The translations under genes and the position numbers were made by a program. Of a stretch of DNA of 64,000 nt, positions 25,867 to 33,948 are shown one piece after another; the first letter of the stretch is position 1, and every line of letters begins with the position of its first letter. The notes under the pieces are model-generated. The model did not search any database and was not told the origin of the DNA. It saw only the letters and a program-made list of their open reading frames with translations. Origin of the DNA: Phaeacidiphilus oryzae TH49 (lineage in GTDB: Bacteria > Actinomycetota > Actinomycetes > Streptomycetales > Streptomycetaceae); the NCBI RefSeq assembly GCF_000744815.1, contig NZ_JQMQ01000005.1:4793801-4857800 (forward strand). The letters are read 5' to 3'.

Positions 25867-28653
25867 TCAGCGGGCCGTCGCCAGGGCGAAGACGTGCAGC
25901 TGCGGCGACTTCGAGCCGAGATACCCGGGCAGGGCGGGCAGCGTGAGGGAGGCCGGCTGCTTCCCGGCGTCGAGCGGGATCGCCAGCGAGTAGAGATCCG
26001 CGGTCCGCGCCGCCTGCGCCCGCCCGTTGGCGTTGACGACGCCGGTCGCCACGGCCACCGGCCCGGTCCCCGCGGACCAGTCCGGGACGGTGAGGGTGTA
26101 GTCCGAGGTGCTGCCGTCGGTGTAGGTCACCGTTCCGCTCGCGCTCAGCCCGCCGGCGGGTGCGTAGGTCGCCGTGGCCAGCAGCCCGATCGCCGTGGCC
26201 GGCCCGCCGCCGAGGGGGATGGTCTGCCCCTGGGCCAGGACGTTGTCCGGATCGCCCGCCGGGGTGGCGGGCCAGGTGTAGGCGAACGGGCCGGCCGTGA
26301 CCGTGCCGCCGGGCGCGGGCAGCGCCTGCCGGGAGAGGCTGTCCTGGGCGCCGTCCAGGTTGCCGAGCTCGGGGTTGGCGTCGTCGGTGCTGCCGATGTC
26401 GTTGTAGGCCTGCGCCGGCGAGCGGTACCTCACGGGCAGGGTCGCGGTCCCGCGGACCGTGAACCGATCGACGGCGGAGCCGACCTGACGGTACGTCAGG
26501 TCAGCGGTCAGCACCCCGGAGAGCGCTTCGGTGTCCACCCGGACCGTCTCGGTGCCGCCCGGCGGAAGCGCCCCCGCCCGCAGCCCGCCGACCGGGGTGC
26601 CCGCGACGCGCAGCTCCTGCGGCAGGATCGCCCGGTCGCCGCCGTCGGCGATCGTCACCTCACCGGAGGCGACCACCACCCGTACGCCCGTCGCCTCGGC
26701 CGCGCCCGGGGTCAGCACCTCGATCCGCGCCGGCGTCGCGGTCGCCGTCCCCGGCACCCAGCGGAACCAGCCGTACGCCTGCGAGGTGTCCGCTGCCGGA
26801 AGGGTCAGCGCGTCCAGGGCCGGTGTGGTGGTGACCCGCGCCAGCACCCGGCAGCCGCTGTCCGGTCCCTGGGCGCAGCCCTCCACCGAGCCGCCGACCA
26901 GGCCGGCCAGATCCGCCGTGGCCCCGCTCCGCGGGGTGATCCGCACCGCGCGGACCGCGACCGCCGGGCCCGTGTACCCCGCCGCGTCCACCGCCGCCGT
27001 GCCCGGCTCGACCGGCGACAGCGGCGCGCCCACCCCGGGCGGGCCGCCGACGTAGTCCGCCAGCGCCTCGTAGTCGGACAGGCTCGCCGAGGGCTGCGGC
27101 CCCCGCCAGGTCGCCGAGGCCAGCGCCTCCATGGGCCGCCGCAGGTACTGGGCGAAGTAGCTCCACGGCTGCTCGAAGGCGATGTCGCCCCATTCGGCCA
27201 TCTCCACCCCGGTCAGCTGGGGCGAGGCCGCCGGCGCGTAGGAGGAGTACAGCGCGGTGTCGTCCGGGATGTAGTTGCCGTTGCCGGTGCCGGGCAGCGC
27301 CTTCGGCACCACGTACAGCCGGGAGTGCTCGTTGCTGACCACCACCCGGTAGCCCTGGGCCTCGAAGCCGGCCTCGTCGCCCAGCCAGGCCTGGATCAGC
27401 ACGTCCTTGTCCACGCTCACCGAGGCCCCGCCGCCGACCTGCGGCCACCAGCCCCACATCTCCATCGTCCGGCCGTGCGCCCGCACCAGCCGGTCGAGGT
27501 GGTTCTCGTAGGCCAGGAAGACGTCCTCCGGCGAGCGATACCCCTGCGTCGCCGCGTACTGCGTCAGCTCCGGGCACTGGGACTGGAGTTGGGCGTCCGG
27601 TGTCTCGTCCCCGCCGAGGTGGACGACCGGGGCGTCGGCGGCGTCGAAGACCTGGAGGACCGAGTCCACCAGGCCGTCCAGCCAGCTGACCGAGGCCGGC
27701 TTGGTGATGTCCACGGTGAAGCCCGGGTCGATCCGTCCGGCGTGGATCACCTGGTTCATCGAGGGGCAGTCCCAGCGCAGCGCCGGCCGGTAGGCGGTCA
27801 GCGAGGTGGCGTGCCCGGGGATGTCCAGCTCCGGCACCACGCGGACGTGGTACCGCCGGGCGTAGTCCAGGACGGCGCGGACGTCGGCCGGGCGGTAGGA
27901 GCGGGCCGCGGCCAGGCCCGGATACCCGGGCAGCCGGAGGCGGAAGGCCTCGCTGTCGGTGAGGTGCCAGTGGAAGGTGTCCAGCTTGAGCCAGGCCATC
28001 TGGCGGATGGTCTGCTCGATGGCGCCGACCGGCCAGTATTCCCGGGCGGTGTCCAGCATCAGGCCGCGCTCGCCGTCGCCGACGGCGGGGGAGGAGGGGG
28101 CGTCCTGGCCGGTGCCGGCCGGGAGCCGGTCGTGGCCCCGCGCGGTGCCGAGGATCTGCTCGGTGCTCTGCTCGGCGTAGAAGACGCCGGCCGGGGCCCC
28201 TCCGGTGAGGGTGGCGCGGTCGGCGGTGACGTCGAGGCGGTACCCCTGGTCGGGCAGCGCGGCCGGGTCCTCGGTGAGGACCAGGTCGCCGGGGCGGGCG
28301 CCGGCGGGGGCGGCGACCGCGACCGGAAGGGCCGGAACGCCCTCGGCCGCCAGGTCGGCGGCGAAGGTCCGGGCGTCCGCCGCCAGTCCGCCGGCGTACC
28401 GCGGATCGAGGAGGATCCGGGAGGAGGCGCGGAGGGTGAACTCGCCTGTGCCGGCCTGCCATTGCCGCAGCGCCGGGAGGACGGCGGGGGCGGCGGGAAC
28501 GGCCGGGGCCGCCGGGGCCGGCGCCGCCGCCGAGGCCGTCGTGGTGGTCGTCCGGGCCGAGGCGCCGCCTCCGGCCGCCACCTGCGCTCCCAGCAGCGAG
28601 GTCGCCGCCAGCGCCAGCGCCGTCACCGCCCGCACCGATCTCCGCTTCCGCAC
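25867..28653 (-). CDS. secreted beta-N-acetylhexosaminidase (GH20)
   Basis: A 928-residue exported enzyme releasing GlcNAc or GalNAc from chitin oligomers and glycans. It begins at GTG 28653 after GGGGAGGG; residues 1-33 form a signal peptide. The GH20 N-domain (about 60-170) is followed by the barrel with GLMLDTAREYWP, LDTFHWHLTDSEAFR, VVPELDIPGHA and the catalytic pair Asp349-Glu350 in LGGDETPD. The C-terminal half has Ig-like and NEW3-type beta-domains that probably bind carbohydrate. A 14-of-16 match to the DasR operator lies just upstream (28665-28680), which fits control by GlcNAc-phosphate. Confidence 0.93.
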   Translation of the reverse strand: MRKRRSVRAVTALALAATSLLGAQVAAGGGASARTTTTTASAAAPAPAAPAVPAAPAVLPALRQWQAGTGEFTLRASSRILLDPRYAGGLAADARTFAADLAAEGVPALPVAVAAPAGARPGDLVLTEDPAALPDQGYRLDVTADRATLTGGAPAGVFYAEQSTEQILGTARGHDRLPAGTGQDAPSSPAVGDGERGLMLDTAREYWPVGAIEQTIRQMAWLKLDTFHWHLTDSEAFRLRLPGYPGLAAARSYRPADVRAVLDYARRYHVRVVPELDIPGHATSLTAYRPALRWDCPSMNQVIHAGRIDPGFTVDITKPASVSWLDGLVDSVLQVFDAADAPVVHLGGDETPDAQLQSQCPELTQYAATQGYRSPEDVFLAYENHLDRLVRAHGRTMEMWGWWPQVGGGASVSVDKDVLIQAWLGDEAGFEAQGYRVVVSNEHSRLYVVPKALPGTGNGNYIPDDTALYSSYAPAASPQLTGVEMAEWGDIAFEQPWSYFAQYLRRPMEALASATWRGPQPSASLSDYEALADYVGGPPGVGAPLSPVEPGTAAVDAAGYTGPAVAVRAVRITPRSGATADLAGLVGGSVEGCAQGPDSGCRVLARVTTTPALDALTLPAADTSQAYGWFRWVPGTATATPARIEVLTPGAAEATGVRVVVASGEVTIADGGDRAILPQELRVAGTPVGGLRAGALPPGGTETVRVDTEALSGVLTADLTYRQVGSAVDRFTVRGTATLPVRYRSPAQAYNDIGSTDDANPELGNLDGAQDSLSRQALPAPGGTVTAGPFAYTWPATPAGDPDNVLAQGQTIPLGGGPATAIGLLATATYAPAGGLSASGTVTYTDGSTSDYTLTVPDWSAGTGPVAVATGVVNANGRAQAARTADLYSLAIPLDAGKQPASLTLPALPGYLGSKSPQLHVFALATAR

Positions 28654-28664
28654 CGGCCCTCCCC

Positions 28665-28680
28665 TGTGGTGTAGACCACT
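28665..28680. promoter_or_regulatory. DasR (dre) operator candidate
   Basis: Reading the minus strand, AGTGGTCTACACCACA matches the dre consensus A(C/G)TGGTCTAGACCA(C/G)T at 14 of 16 positions. It lies 11 bp before the GTG start of the GH20 hexosaminidase, a typical DasR target. Confidence 0.75.
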
Positions 28681-28746
28681 CAGCGTCCGCAAGCTACTCC
28701 AGCCCCTCCTGCCCGACAAGACGGCCCCGGCCGCCCGGCGGGCCCG

Positions 28747-30525
28747 CTACCCCACGCCGAGCTGGTCCACCGGAGCCGGCCAGGGGCCCGCCCCCGCCGC
28801 CTCCGCCACGGCCACCGCGTCGGCCGGGAGCCATGTCAGCCCGGTCCAGTCGTCCGTCATGGTGCTTCCGGTTCCGGACAGCGGCGGGGTCGTGGTGGAG
28901 TCCGTCCAGTTGTGGTCGGCGTGGTTGTCGACGCCGTAACTCGCCCAGTTGGAGAGCCACTTGACGCCGGTCCTGGTCACCACGTTGCCGGTGACGTGGA
29001 TGTGGGAGCTCTCCTCGTCGAGGTAGACCCCGTTGTCGGTGCCGGTCCTGTCGATGTAGTTGCCGGAGATCACCGTGCCCGGCTGCTGCCCCTGGGTGTA
29101 GACCGCGCCGCCGTCGTGCTGGCCCACGGCCGGGGACATCGGCCGCATCACGTCGATGATCCGGTTGCCGCTGATGGTGTTCCCGCCCAGCCAGGGGTTC
29201 TGCGCCTGCGGCTGGTTCCAGCCCCAGCCGACGCTGATCCCCGAGTACGGCAGGTCCTCCAGGGTGTTGTGGGCGACCGTGAGCCCCTCGGTGTACCCGG
29301 CCCAGATCCCCACCGCGTCGGTGAACTCGGCGCCGATGCCGGTGATGGTGTCGTAGGAGACCGTGTTGCCCTGGTCGCGGGCGCCGGCCGCCGGGTGGGG
29401 GTCGGTGTCCCCGACGTAGACCGCCCCGGAGGAGACGCCGGTGAACCGCGACCCGGTGACGGCCGAACCGGTCGTGCCGTCCTGGAGCACCGCCCCCGCC
29501 CCGCCGAGACCGCTGAACCGGCAGTCCTGGACGGTGATGTGCCGGCCGCCGGACACCGTCAGGGCGGCCGCCGGCTTGGTGTAGTACTGCCCGGACTGGT
29601 CCTTCGGCCCGGTGGCGCCGGTGAGGGTCAGCCCGGCCTGTGTCCCGGCGTAGCCGTCGGGGCCGCTCGGCTGGTCCCAGGCGGTGTGCTCCAGGGCCAG
29701 CCCGCGCAGCACCAGGTCGTGGGCGCCGGGTTCGACGGTGACCAGCCGCTCGGCGGCCGGGGCGACCGCCTCGGCCCGCCGCATGTCCTGTCCGGGCAGC
29801 GGCAGGTAGCTGACCGTGCGGTCGGCCGAGTTGTAGACGAACTGCCCTGGGGTGCGCAGCAGTTCGCGGGCGTTGGCGAAGTAGGCCACGCCCAGGTAGC
29901 GGGAGGAGGTCACGTCCGCGGTGTCCCAGGCAGGCCCGGTGCGGCCGGTGCCGCTGCCGGAGTTCGTCCAGCAGGGCTGGACGAAGCCGATGGTGTCCCC
30001 GGAGACTCCGGCGATCCGGCAGTGGAAGTCCCGCCACCGGACCCGGATCACCGCCTCCGCGTCGGTGGGCCGGGCCCAGCCGGCGATCCCGGTCGCCCGC
30101 GCGCCGGTCATCCCGGCCGCCGAGGTCGCGCAGGTGGCGGGCGCGCAGGGGGCGCTCCGCGCCCAGTCCGCGCGGACCCCGTCCACGTAGAGCTGCCGAG
30201 GGGTGCCGACCGCCGCCGGCAGGCGGGCGGTCCAGCTGCCGTCCGCGTTCGGCCGCCAGCCGCCGACGGGCACCCCGCCGTCCAGCACCGGGTGCGCCTC
30301 GGGGGCGGCGGCCCAGGTGACGGTGTGGCCGTCCCGCCCGGAGTCGGCCGCGCCCAACTCCAGGGGAGCGGACAGTCGATAGGTCCCATCCCTCAGCAGC
30401 ACCTGGACGTCCCGGTCCATCCCGCCGGCCAGCATCCCGCGCACCCTGCCGCGGGCCGCGTCCAGCGAGCAGGGGGCCGCCGCGGAACAGCCGGCGCCCT
30501 GCCCGTGCGGGGCCGCGTACAGCAC
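28747..30525 (-). CDS. right-handed parallel beta-helix repeat protein
   Basis: A 592-residue frame rich in short beta-strand repeats (HITVQDCRFSGLGG, SAVTGSRFTGVSSG, NTVSYDTITGIG, LTVAHNTLEDLPYSG, NTISGNRIIDV), the pattern of pectate-lyase-like or glycan-active beta-helix proteins. The reading frame opens at GTG 30525 with LYAAPHGQG, typical of the start of the mature domain (YVSPxG-like). The signal peptide that should precede it lies in another frame upstream, so the gene is either frameshifted or affected by a base-call error. Substrate probably a polysaccharide, by fold and by its GH2 and GH20 neighbours. Confidence 0.8.
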   Translation of the reverse strand: MLYAAPHGQGAGCSAAAPCSLDAARGRVRGMLAGGMDRDVQVLLRDGTYRLSAPLELGAADSGRDGHTVTWAAAPEAHPVLDGGVPVGGWRPNADGSWTARLPAAVGTPRQLYVDGVRADWARSAPCAPATCATSAAGMTGARATGIAGWARPTDAEAVIRVRWRDFHCRIAGVSGDTIGFVQPCWTNSGSGTGRTGPAWDTADVTSSRYLGVAYFANARELLRTPGQFVYNSADRTVSYLPLPGQDMRRAEAVAPAAERLVTVEPGAHDLVLRGLALEHTAWDQPSGPDGYAGTQAGLTLTGATGPKDQSGQYYTKPAAALTVSGGRHITVQDCRFSGLGGAGAVLQDGTTGSAVTGSRFTGVSSGAVYVGDTDPHPAAGARDQGNTVSYDTITGIGAEFTDAVGIWAGYTEGLTVAHNTLEDLPYSGISVGWGWNQPQAQNPWLGGNTISGNRIIDVMRPMSPAVGQHDGGAVYTQGQQPGTVISGNYIDRTGTDNGVYLDEESSHIHVTGNVVTRTGVKWLSNWASYGVDNHADHNWTDSTTTPPLSGTGSTMTDDWTGLTWLPADAVAVAEAAGAGPWPAPVDQLGVG

Positions 30526-30664
30526 CTTCGGCGGGGGAGGCCCGGCCGCGGCGGCCGCGGAGGGGCGCCGCCGGGGCCCCGAGCGCCCCGAGGGCTCCGA
30601 GGAGGACCGCGCCGAAGGCGGCCACGGCGCGCCCGGTCCGTCGTACGGCTCGCCTCATCGTCAC
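30526..30664 (-). pseudogene. out-of-frame signal peptide segment of the beta-helix gene
   Basis: A GTG at 30664 with GGAGGG 5 nt upstream starts a canonical Sec signal (MRRAVRRTGRAVAAFGAVLL, then GALGALGAPAAP). It continues in the wrong frame after the run GGGG at 30562-30565 (plus strand). Removing one base there gives PSAAAAAGPPPPKVLYAAPH, joining smoothly to the main frame. This is the missing 5' part of the beta-helix gene. Confidence 0.7.
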
Positions 30665-30745
30665 GCCCGCCCTCCGCCAGGCACCCGCCAGTCATCGGAT
30701 GTATTCGCGAGTGCGCTAGCAGTGTCGGCAGTTACTGACGGTGCG

Positions 30746-31345
30746 TCAAGACGCCCGTGCGCCCGGGGCCGGGTCCTGGGCGAGGGCGCCGACCGCCCGC
30801 ACCTCGTCCAGCGTTCGCCGCGCCAGGTCGGCGAACTCCTCCTCGTTGTCCGGGTCGGCCCAGCGCTCGTAGGCGATCCGCAGGGCCACGGCGCCGAGTT
30901 CGGCGGTCACCCGTGCGTCGAGGTCCGGGAGGCCGCGCCGCTTGAGGGCGTCCGCCATGGCGGCGGTGAGGCCGAGGCCCTTCAGCGCCTCCCGCTCCCG
31001 CAGTTCGGGGTTGGCCGCGATCACCGCCTGCCGGCGGGCGGTGAACCCGCGTCGGGCGGGGGTGAAGGCCGCGCCGCCGACCGCGTCCATGGCGTGGGCG
31101 ACCGCTTCGAGCGGGGTGGCCTCGGCGGGGGCGGCGGCGATCGCCTCGCCCAGCAGCCCCGCCATCGTGTCCGCGCCGAAGAGGACCTCCCGCTTGTCCT
31201 GGAAGTGGCGGAAGAAGGTGCTCTTGGTCAGCCCGGCCCGCTCGGCGATGTCGACGACCGTGGTGTTCTCGTAGCCCCGCTCGGCGAAGAGGTCGAGGGC
31301 GGCGACGACGAGTCGTTCCGATGCGTGGGGTTGCCAGCGAGCCAT
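30746..31345 (-). CDS. TetR family transcriptional regulator
   Basis: A 199-residue repressor. The HTH covers about residues 10-56: ERLVVAALDLFAERGYENTT and IAERAGLTKSTFFRHFQDKRE. Start at MARWQ (31345), which removes an unlikely 21-residue extension. Divergent from the MDR oxidoreductase with an 87-bp gap containing paired repeats (31372-31423), so it most likely regulates that gene. Ligand unknown. Confidence 0.88.
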   Translation of the reverse strand: MARWQPHASERLVVAALDLFAERGYENTTVVDIAERAGLTKSTFFRHFQDKREVLFGADTMAGLLGEAIAAAPAEATPLEAVAHAMDAVGGAAFTPARRGFTARRQAVIAANPELREREALKGLGLTAAMADALKRRGLPDLDARVTAELGAVALRIAYERWADPDNEEEFADLARRTLDEVRAVGALAQDPAPGARAS

Positions 31346-31371
31346 GGGGGACAGCTTACGGCACCCACGGC

Positions 31372-31423
31372 ACTTGGTCCCATCACTGGTGTAGGGTGAT
31401 AAGACCAAGTCCCATCACTGGTG
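31372..31423. promoter_or_regulatory. paired operator repeats, TetR/oxidoreductase gap
   Basis: CCCATCACTGGTG occurs twice as a direct repeat (31379-31391 and 31411-31423), 32 bp apart, about three helical turns. An inverted repeat ACTTGGTC (31372-31379) and GACCAAGT (31403-31410) overlaps them. Such cooperative sites fit TetR binding that covers both divergent promoters. Confidence 0.6.
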
Positions 31424-31432
31424 GAGGTCGCC

Positions 31433-32437
31433 ATGAGCCGAGCAGTCGTCTACGAGACGTTCGGGGGCCCCGAGGTACTGGAACTGCGCGAGGTCGAGGA
31501 GCCGCACGCCGGCCCCGGCCAGGTCCGCGTCCGGGTGACGGCCGCCGGTCTGAACCCGATGGACTGGCTCCTCGCCTCCCTCCCCGAGGTGGCGGGGCAG
31601 TTCGGCGTCACCCTCCCGTCCGGCTTCGGCTACGACTTCGCCGGCGTCGTCGACGAGCTCGGGCCGGGGGCGTCCGGCTTCGCCGTCGGCGACCGGGTGT
31701 ACGGGGGCGCGCAGAGTAGGGCGGTCGCCGACTATGTGGTGGTCGCCGTGCCGCCGGCGTCCTCCGGCCCCGAGGTGCTGTACCGCACCCCTGACGGCAT
31801 CGGCGACGAGACCGCCGCGGCCCTCCCGGTGGCCGGCCTGACCGCCGCCGCGGCGCTGTCGGCCATCGGGCTCGGCGGCGGGGCCGGCGCTGGGGCCGGC
31901 GCTGGGGCCGGCGCTGGGGCCGGCTCCGGCTCCGGCTCCGGTGAGACGGTGCTGATCGGCGGCGCCGCCGGCGGTGTCGGCGTCTTCGCCGTCCAGCTCG
32001 CCCGGCTCGCCGGTGCCAGGGTGATCGGCACCGCCTCGCCCGGCACCTTCGACTTCCTCCGCGGGCTGGGCGCCGAACCGGTCGCCTACGGCCCCGGCCT
32101 GGCCGACCGGGTACGGGCGCTGTCCCCCGGGGGCATCACCGCCGCGACCGACCTCTTCGGCACCGAGACCGCCGAGGCGGCCCTCGCCCTCGGCGTGCCG
32201 TCCGAGCGGATCTCCACCATCGCGGCCGGCCCCCATCCCCCCGGCGGCGTCCGCCCGACCGGCGGTTACGACGCGGACCCCGCCGCCCTGGAGCGGCTCA
32301 CCACCGCGATCCTCACCGGCGAGCTCACCGTCCCGATCGCCGCCACCTACCCCGTCGAGAAGATCCGCGACGCCGTGGCCCTCCAGGCGGGCCGCCACGT
32401 CCACGGCAAGGTCGTCCTCACCTTCACGCCCGCGTGA
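31433..32437 (+). CDS. MDR (zinc-type alcohol dehydrogenase-like) NADP-dependent oxidoreductase
   Basis: A 334-residue quinone-oxidoreductase-like enzyme. GroES-like N-domain with VRVRVTAAGLNPMDW and GYDFAGVVDELG; the Rossmann loop is VLIGGAAGGVGVFAVQLARL. No structural zinc cysteines are seen, as in zinc-independent QOR-type members. ATG 31433 follows GGTGGAGG. An unusual (Gly-Ala)n(Gly-Ser)n tract of about 20 residues, from 12-bp tandem repeats, interrupts the chain just before the NADPH-binding strand. Probably regulated by the divergent TetR protein. Confidence 0.87.
   Translation: MSRAVVYETFGGPEVLELREVEEPHAGPGQVRVRVTAAGLNPMDWLLASLPEVAGQFGVTLPSGFGYDFAGVVDELGPGASGFAVGDRVYGGAQSRAVADYVVVAVPPASSGPEVLYRTPDGIGDETAAALPVAGLTAAAALSAIGLGGGAGAGAGAGAGAGAGSGSGSGETVLIGGAAGGVGVFAVQLARLAGARVIGTASPGTFDFLRGLGAEPVAYGPGLADRVRALSPGGITAATDLFGTETAEAALALGVPSERISTIAAGPHPPGGVRPTGGYDADPAALERLTTAILTGELTVPIAATYPVEKIRDAVALQAGRHVHGKVVLTFTPA
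31880..31940 (+). repeat. in-gene 12-bp tandem repeat (Gly-Ala/Gly-Ser tract)
   Basis: Three perfect copies of GGGGCCGGCGCT followed by a decayed fourth and a run of GGCTCC repeats. The period is a multiple of three, so copy-number change would lengthen or shorten a flexible linker without breaking the frame. Confidence 0.85.
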
Positions 32438-32481
32438 GCTCCTGCCGACCGGGACCGGCGTCGGGACCGGGCCCGTGAACG

Positions 32482-32520
32482 CCGAGAGCCGTCCACCTCG
32501 GGGAGGTGGACGGCTCTCGG
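32482..32520. terminator. very strong bidirectional terminator
   Basis: A perfect 17-bp stem, CCGAGAGCCGTCCACCT (32482-32498) with its complement (32504-32520), and a 5-nt loop. It lies between the rightward oxidoreductase and the leftward tRNA-Lys. Confidence 0.85.
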
Positions 32521-32531
32521 TATCCGCAACG

Positions 32532-32605
32532 TGCGCCGCCAGGGACTCGAACCCCGGACCCGCTGATTAAGAGTCAGCTGCTCTAACCAACTGAGCTAGC
32601 GGCGC
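32532..32605 (-). tRNA. tRNA-Lys (anticodon CTT), second copy
   Basis: Identical over all 74 nt to the tRNA at 7421-7494, with the same acceptor pairing, CTT anticodon and T-loop. The immediate 5' flank is also similar (GACGTCG), but the flanking genes differ. Confidence 0.96.
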
Positions 32606-32674
32606 CGGTTGACGTCGTAGACGTTAGCAGGTGGGGCTGGGAACGGAGAAATCGGCGGGTCGTTCGGGGCGGGG

Positions 32675-33250
32675 TCAGGCGAGAGGGAGGTGGCGCTCCC
32701 CGGACGCGCCCGGGGGAGGGGCGGGCGCGGCCGGGGAGTCGCCGGAGGAGGGCGCCGCAGTACGGGCGGCGCGCACACAGGCCCAGAGGAGCACCGGGGC
32801 GCCCGGCAGCCAGGGGTCGCGCGAGTCCGGTGCGACGATCCAGCGGCCGGGGCCCTCCGGCCCGTCCAGCGAGCGCTGGACCGGGGGGACGGTGACCACG
32901 TCACCGATCCCGTGGCAGAGGAGGCGGGGCACATGCCGTGCCCACTCCTCCCAGATCAGCAGGGCGCGCAGCCGTTCGGCCGCGCCCACCTGCGCGAAGA
33001 TCAGGATGCGGTTGTTGTGCGAGGCGACCGGGCCGCAGCCGGGACCGCTGCTCCACAGCTCGTCCAGCACCCGCCGGCCGAAGAGGCCCGGCAGGTTCAC
33101 CACGTCGAAGGTGCGACCGCACGGCAACGCGGTCGGGGCCCACGGGCGCGAGGCCCAGAGGGCCAGCATGCTGCGCGGGTACTCGCTTGCGGAGGCCAGC
33201 CAGTTCTCGCCGGCGACCGTGACGTACTCGGTCGAGTCATGTGTCCACAT
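32675..33250 (-). CDS. conserved-type hypothetical protein, possibly Prim-Pol N-domain-like
   Basis: A 191-residue protein starting MWTHDSTEYVTVAGENWL. It contains WAPTALPCGRTFDVVNLPG and RWIVAPDS, which recall the N-terminal fold of bifunctional DNA primase/polymerase proteins, but no metal-binding DxE motif is convincing. I place the start at ATG 33250; GTG 33262 is also in frame and neither has a clear ribosome-binding site. The last 25 residues are a Pro/Ala-rich tail. Function unknown. Confidence 0.65.
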   Translation of the reverse strand: MWTHDSTEYVTVAGENWLASASEYPRSMLALWASRPWAPTALPCGRTFDVVNLPGLFGRRVLDELWSSGPGCGPVASHNNRILIFAQVGAAERLRALLIWEEWARHVPRLLCHGIGDVVTVPPVQRSLDGPEGPGRWIVAPDSRDPWLPGAPVLLWACVRAARTAAPSSGDSPAAPAPPPGASGERHLPLA

Positions 33251-33393
33251 GTCCACAGGCACAAGGAGTACCGGGGTGGGTGTCCCGGGGCCGCGGAAAC
33301 CCCGGAATCCCGGACATGAGGGGTAAGCGGGGCGTATTCTGCCGTGCCCGAATATGCCAGGCGGTGGTGCGATACGGGTGTGCTGACGAGGCG

Positions 33394-33768
33394 TCAGTCG
33401 TCGTCCGCGTCGCGGGAGCTGCGCTCGAGGTCGCGTCCGTAGGCGATCATGCGCAGTGTGTAGTCCTCGGACCAGCCGGCCCGGTCGGCGATCTGGTCCG
33501 GGCTCAGCCGGTCGAACCGCCGCGGGTCCGCCAGCCGGGCGGCGGCCAGCGCCTGGAAGTCGGTGGCCCGCTCCGCGGCCGCCCGGAAGGCCAGCGCCAG
33601 CTCGGTGGACCGGCCCAGCAGCCGCCCCGGGTCGTCGATCGACTCCAGATCGAAGAAGCGCTCGTCCGGCGCGTCCGGGTCCGGCGGCTCGAACAGCAGC
33701 GGGACGGGCCGATGGTGCTGACGGCCGCCACGGGCCGCGGCGGACCCGTCGGAGCGGGAGTCGGACAT
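33394..33768 (-). CDS. hypothetical protein with HTH-like C-terminus
   Basis: A 124-residue hydrophilic protein. The C-terminal 40 residues (LSPDQIADRAGWSEDYTLRM) look like a helix-turn-helix, and the acidic middle includes PDPDAPDERFFDLESI. ATG 33768 has an AGAGG site 5 nt upstream. It lies upstream of, and in the same direction as, the hypothetical protein gene at 32675, with a 143-bp gap. No family recognised. Confidence 0.55.
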   Translation of the reverse strand: MSDSRSDGSAAARGGRQHHRPVPLLFEPPDPDAPDERFFDLESIDDPGRLLGRSTELALAFRAAAERATDFQALAAARLADPRRFDRLSPDQIADRAGWSEDYTLRMIAYGRDLERSSRDADDD

Positions 33769-33948
33769 GCTGCCTCTTTCTCTTCCGGGCTGGGGGAACT
33801 GGGAGGGGAGTGGGGGAGAATCACGCCCGGGCCATTGTTACGCGGCCTGCGGCGGACGCGTAAGAACGCGATCTGGCCTCGGGCAACCACCACGGGTCAA
33901 CAGCGGAACGGACCCCGGGATTCCGGGCCGCCTCCTCCGCCGGCCGGC

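Noticed and set aside
7421-32605. Region flanked by identical tRNA-Lys genes as an integrated element with att sites
   Set aside because: There is no integrase, excisionase or phage gene between them, the content includes core genes (chorismate mutase, metF), and both tRNAs are complete with separate terminators.
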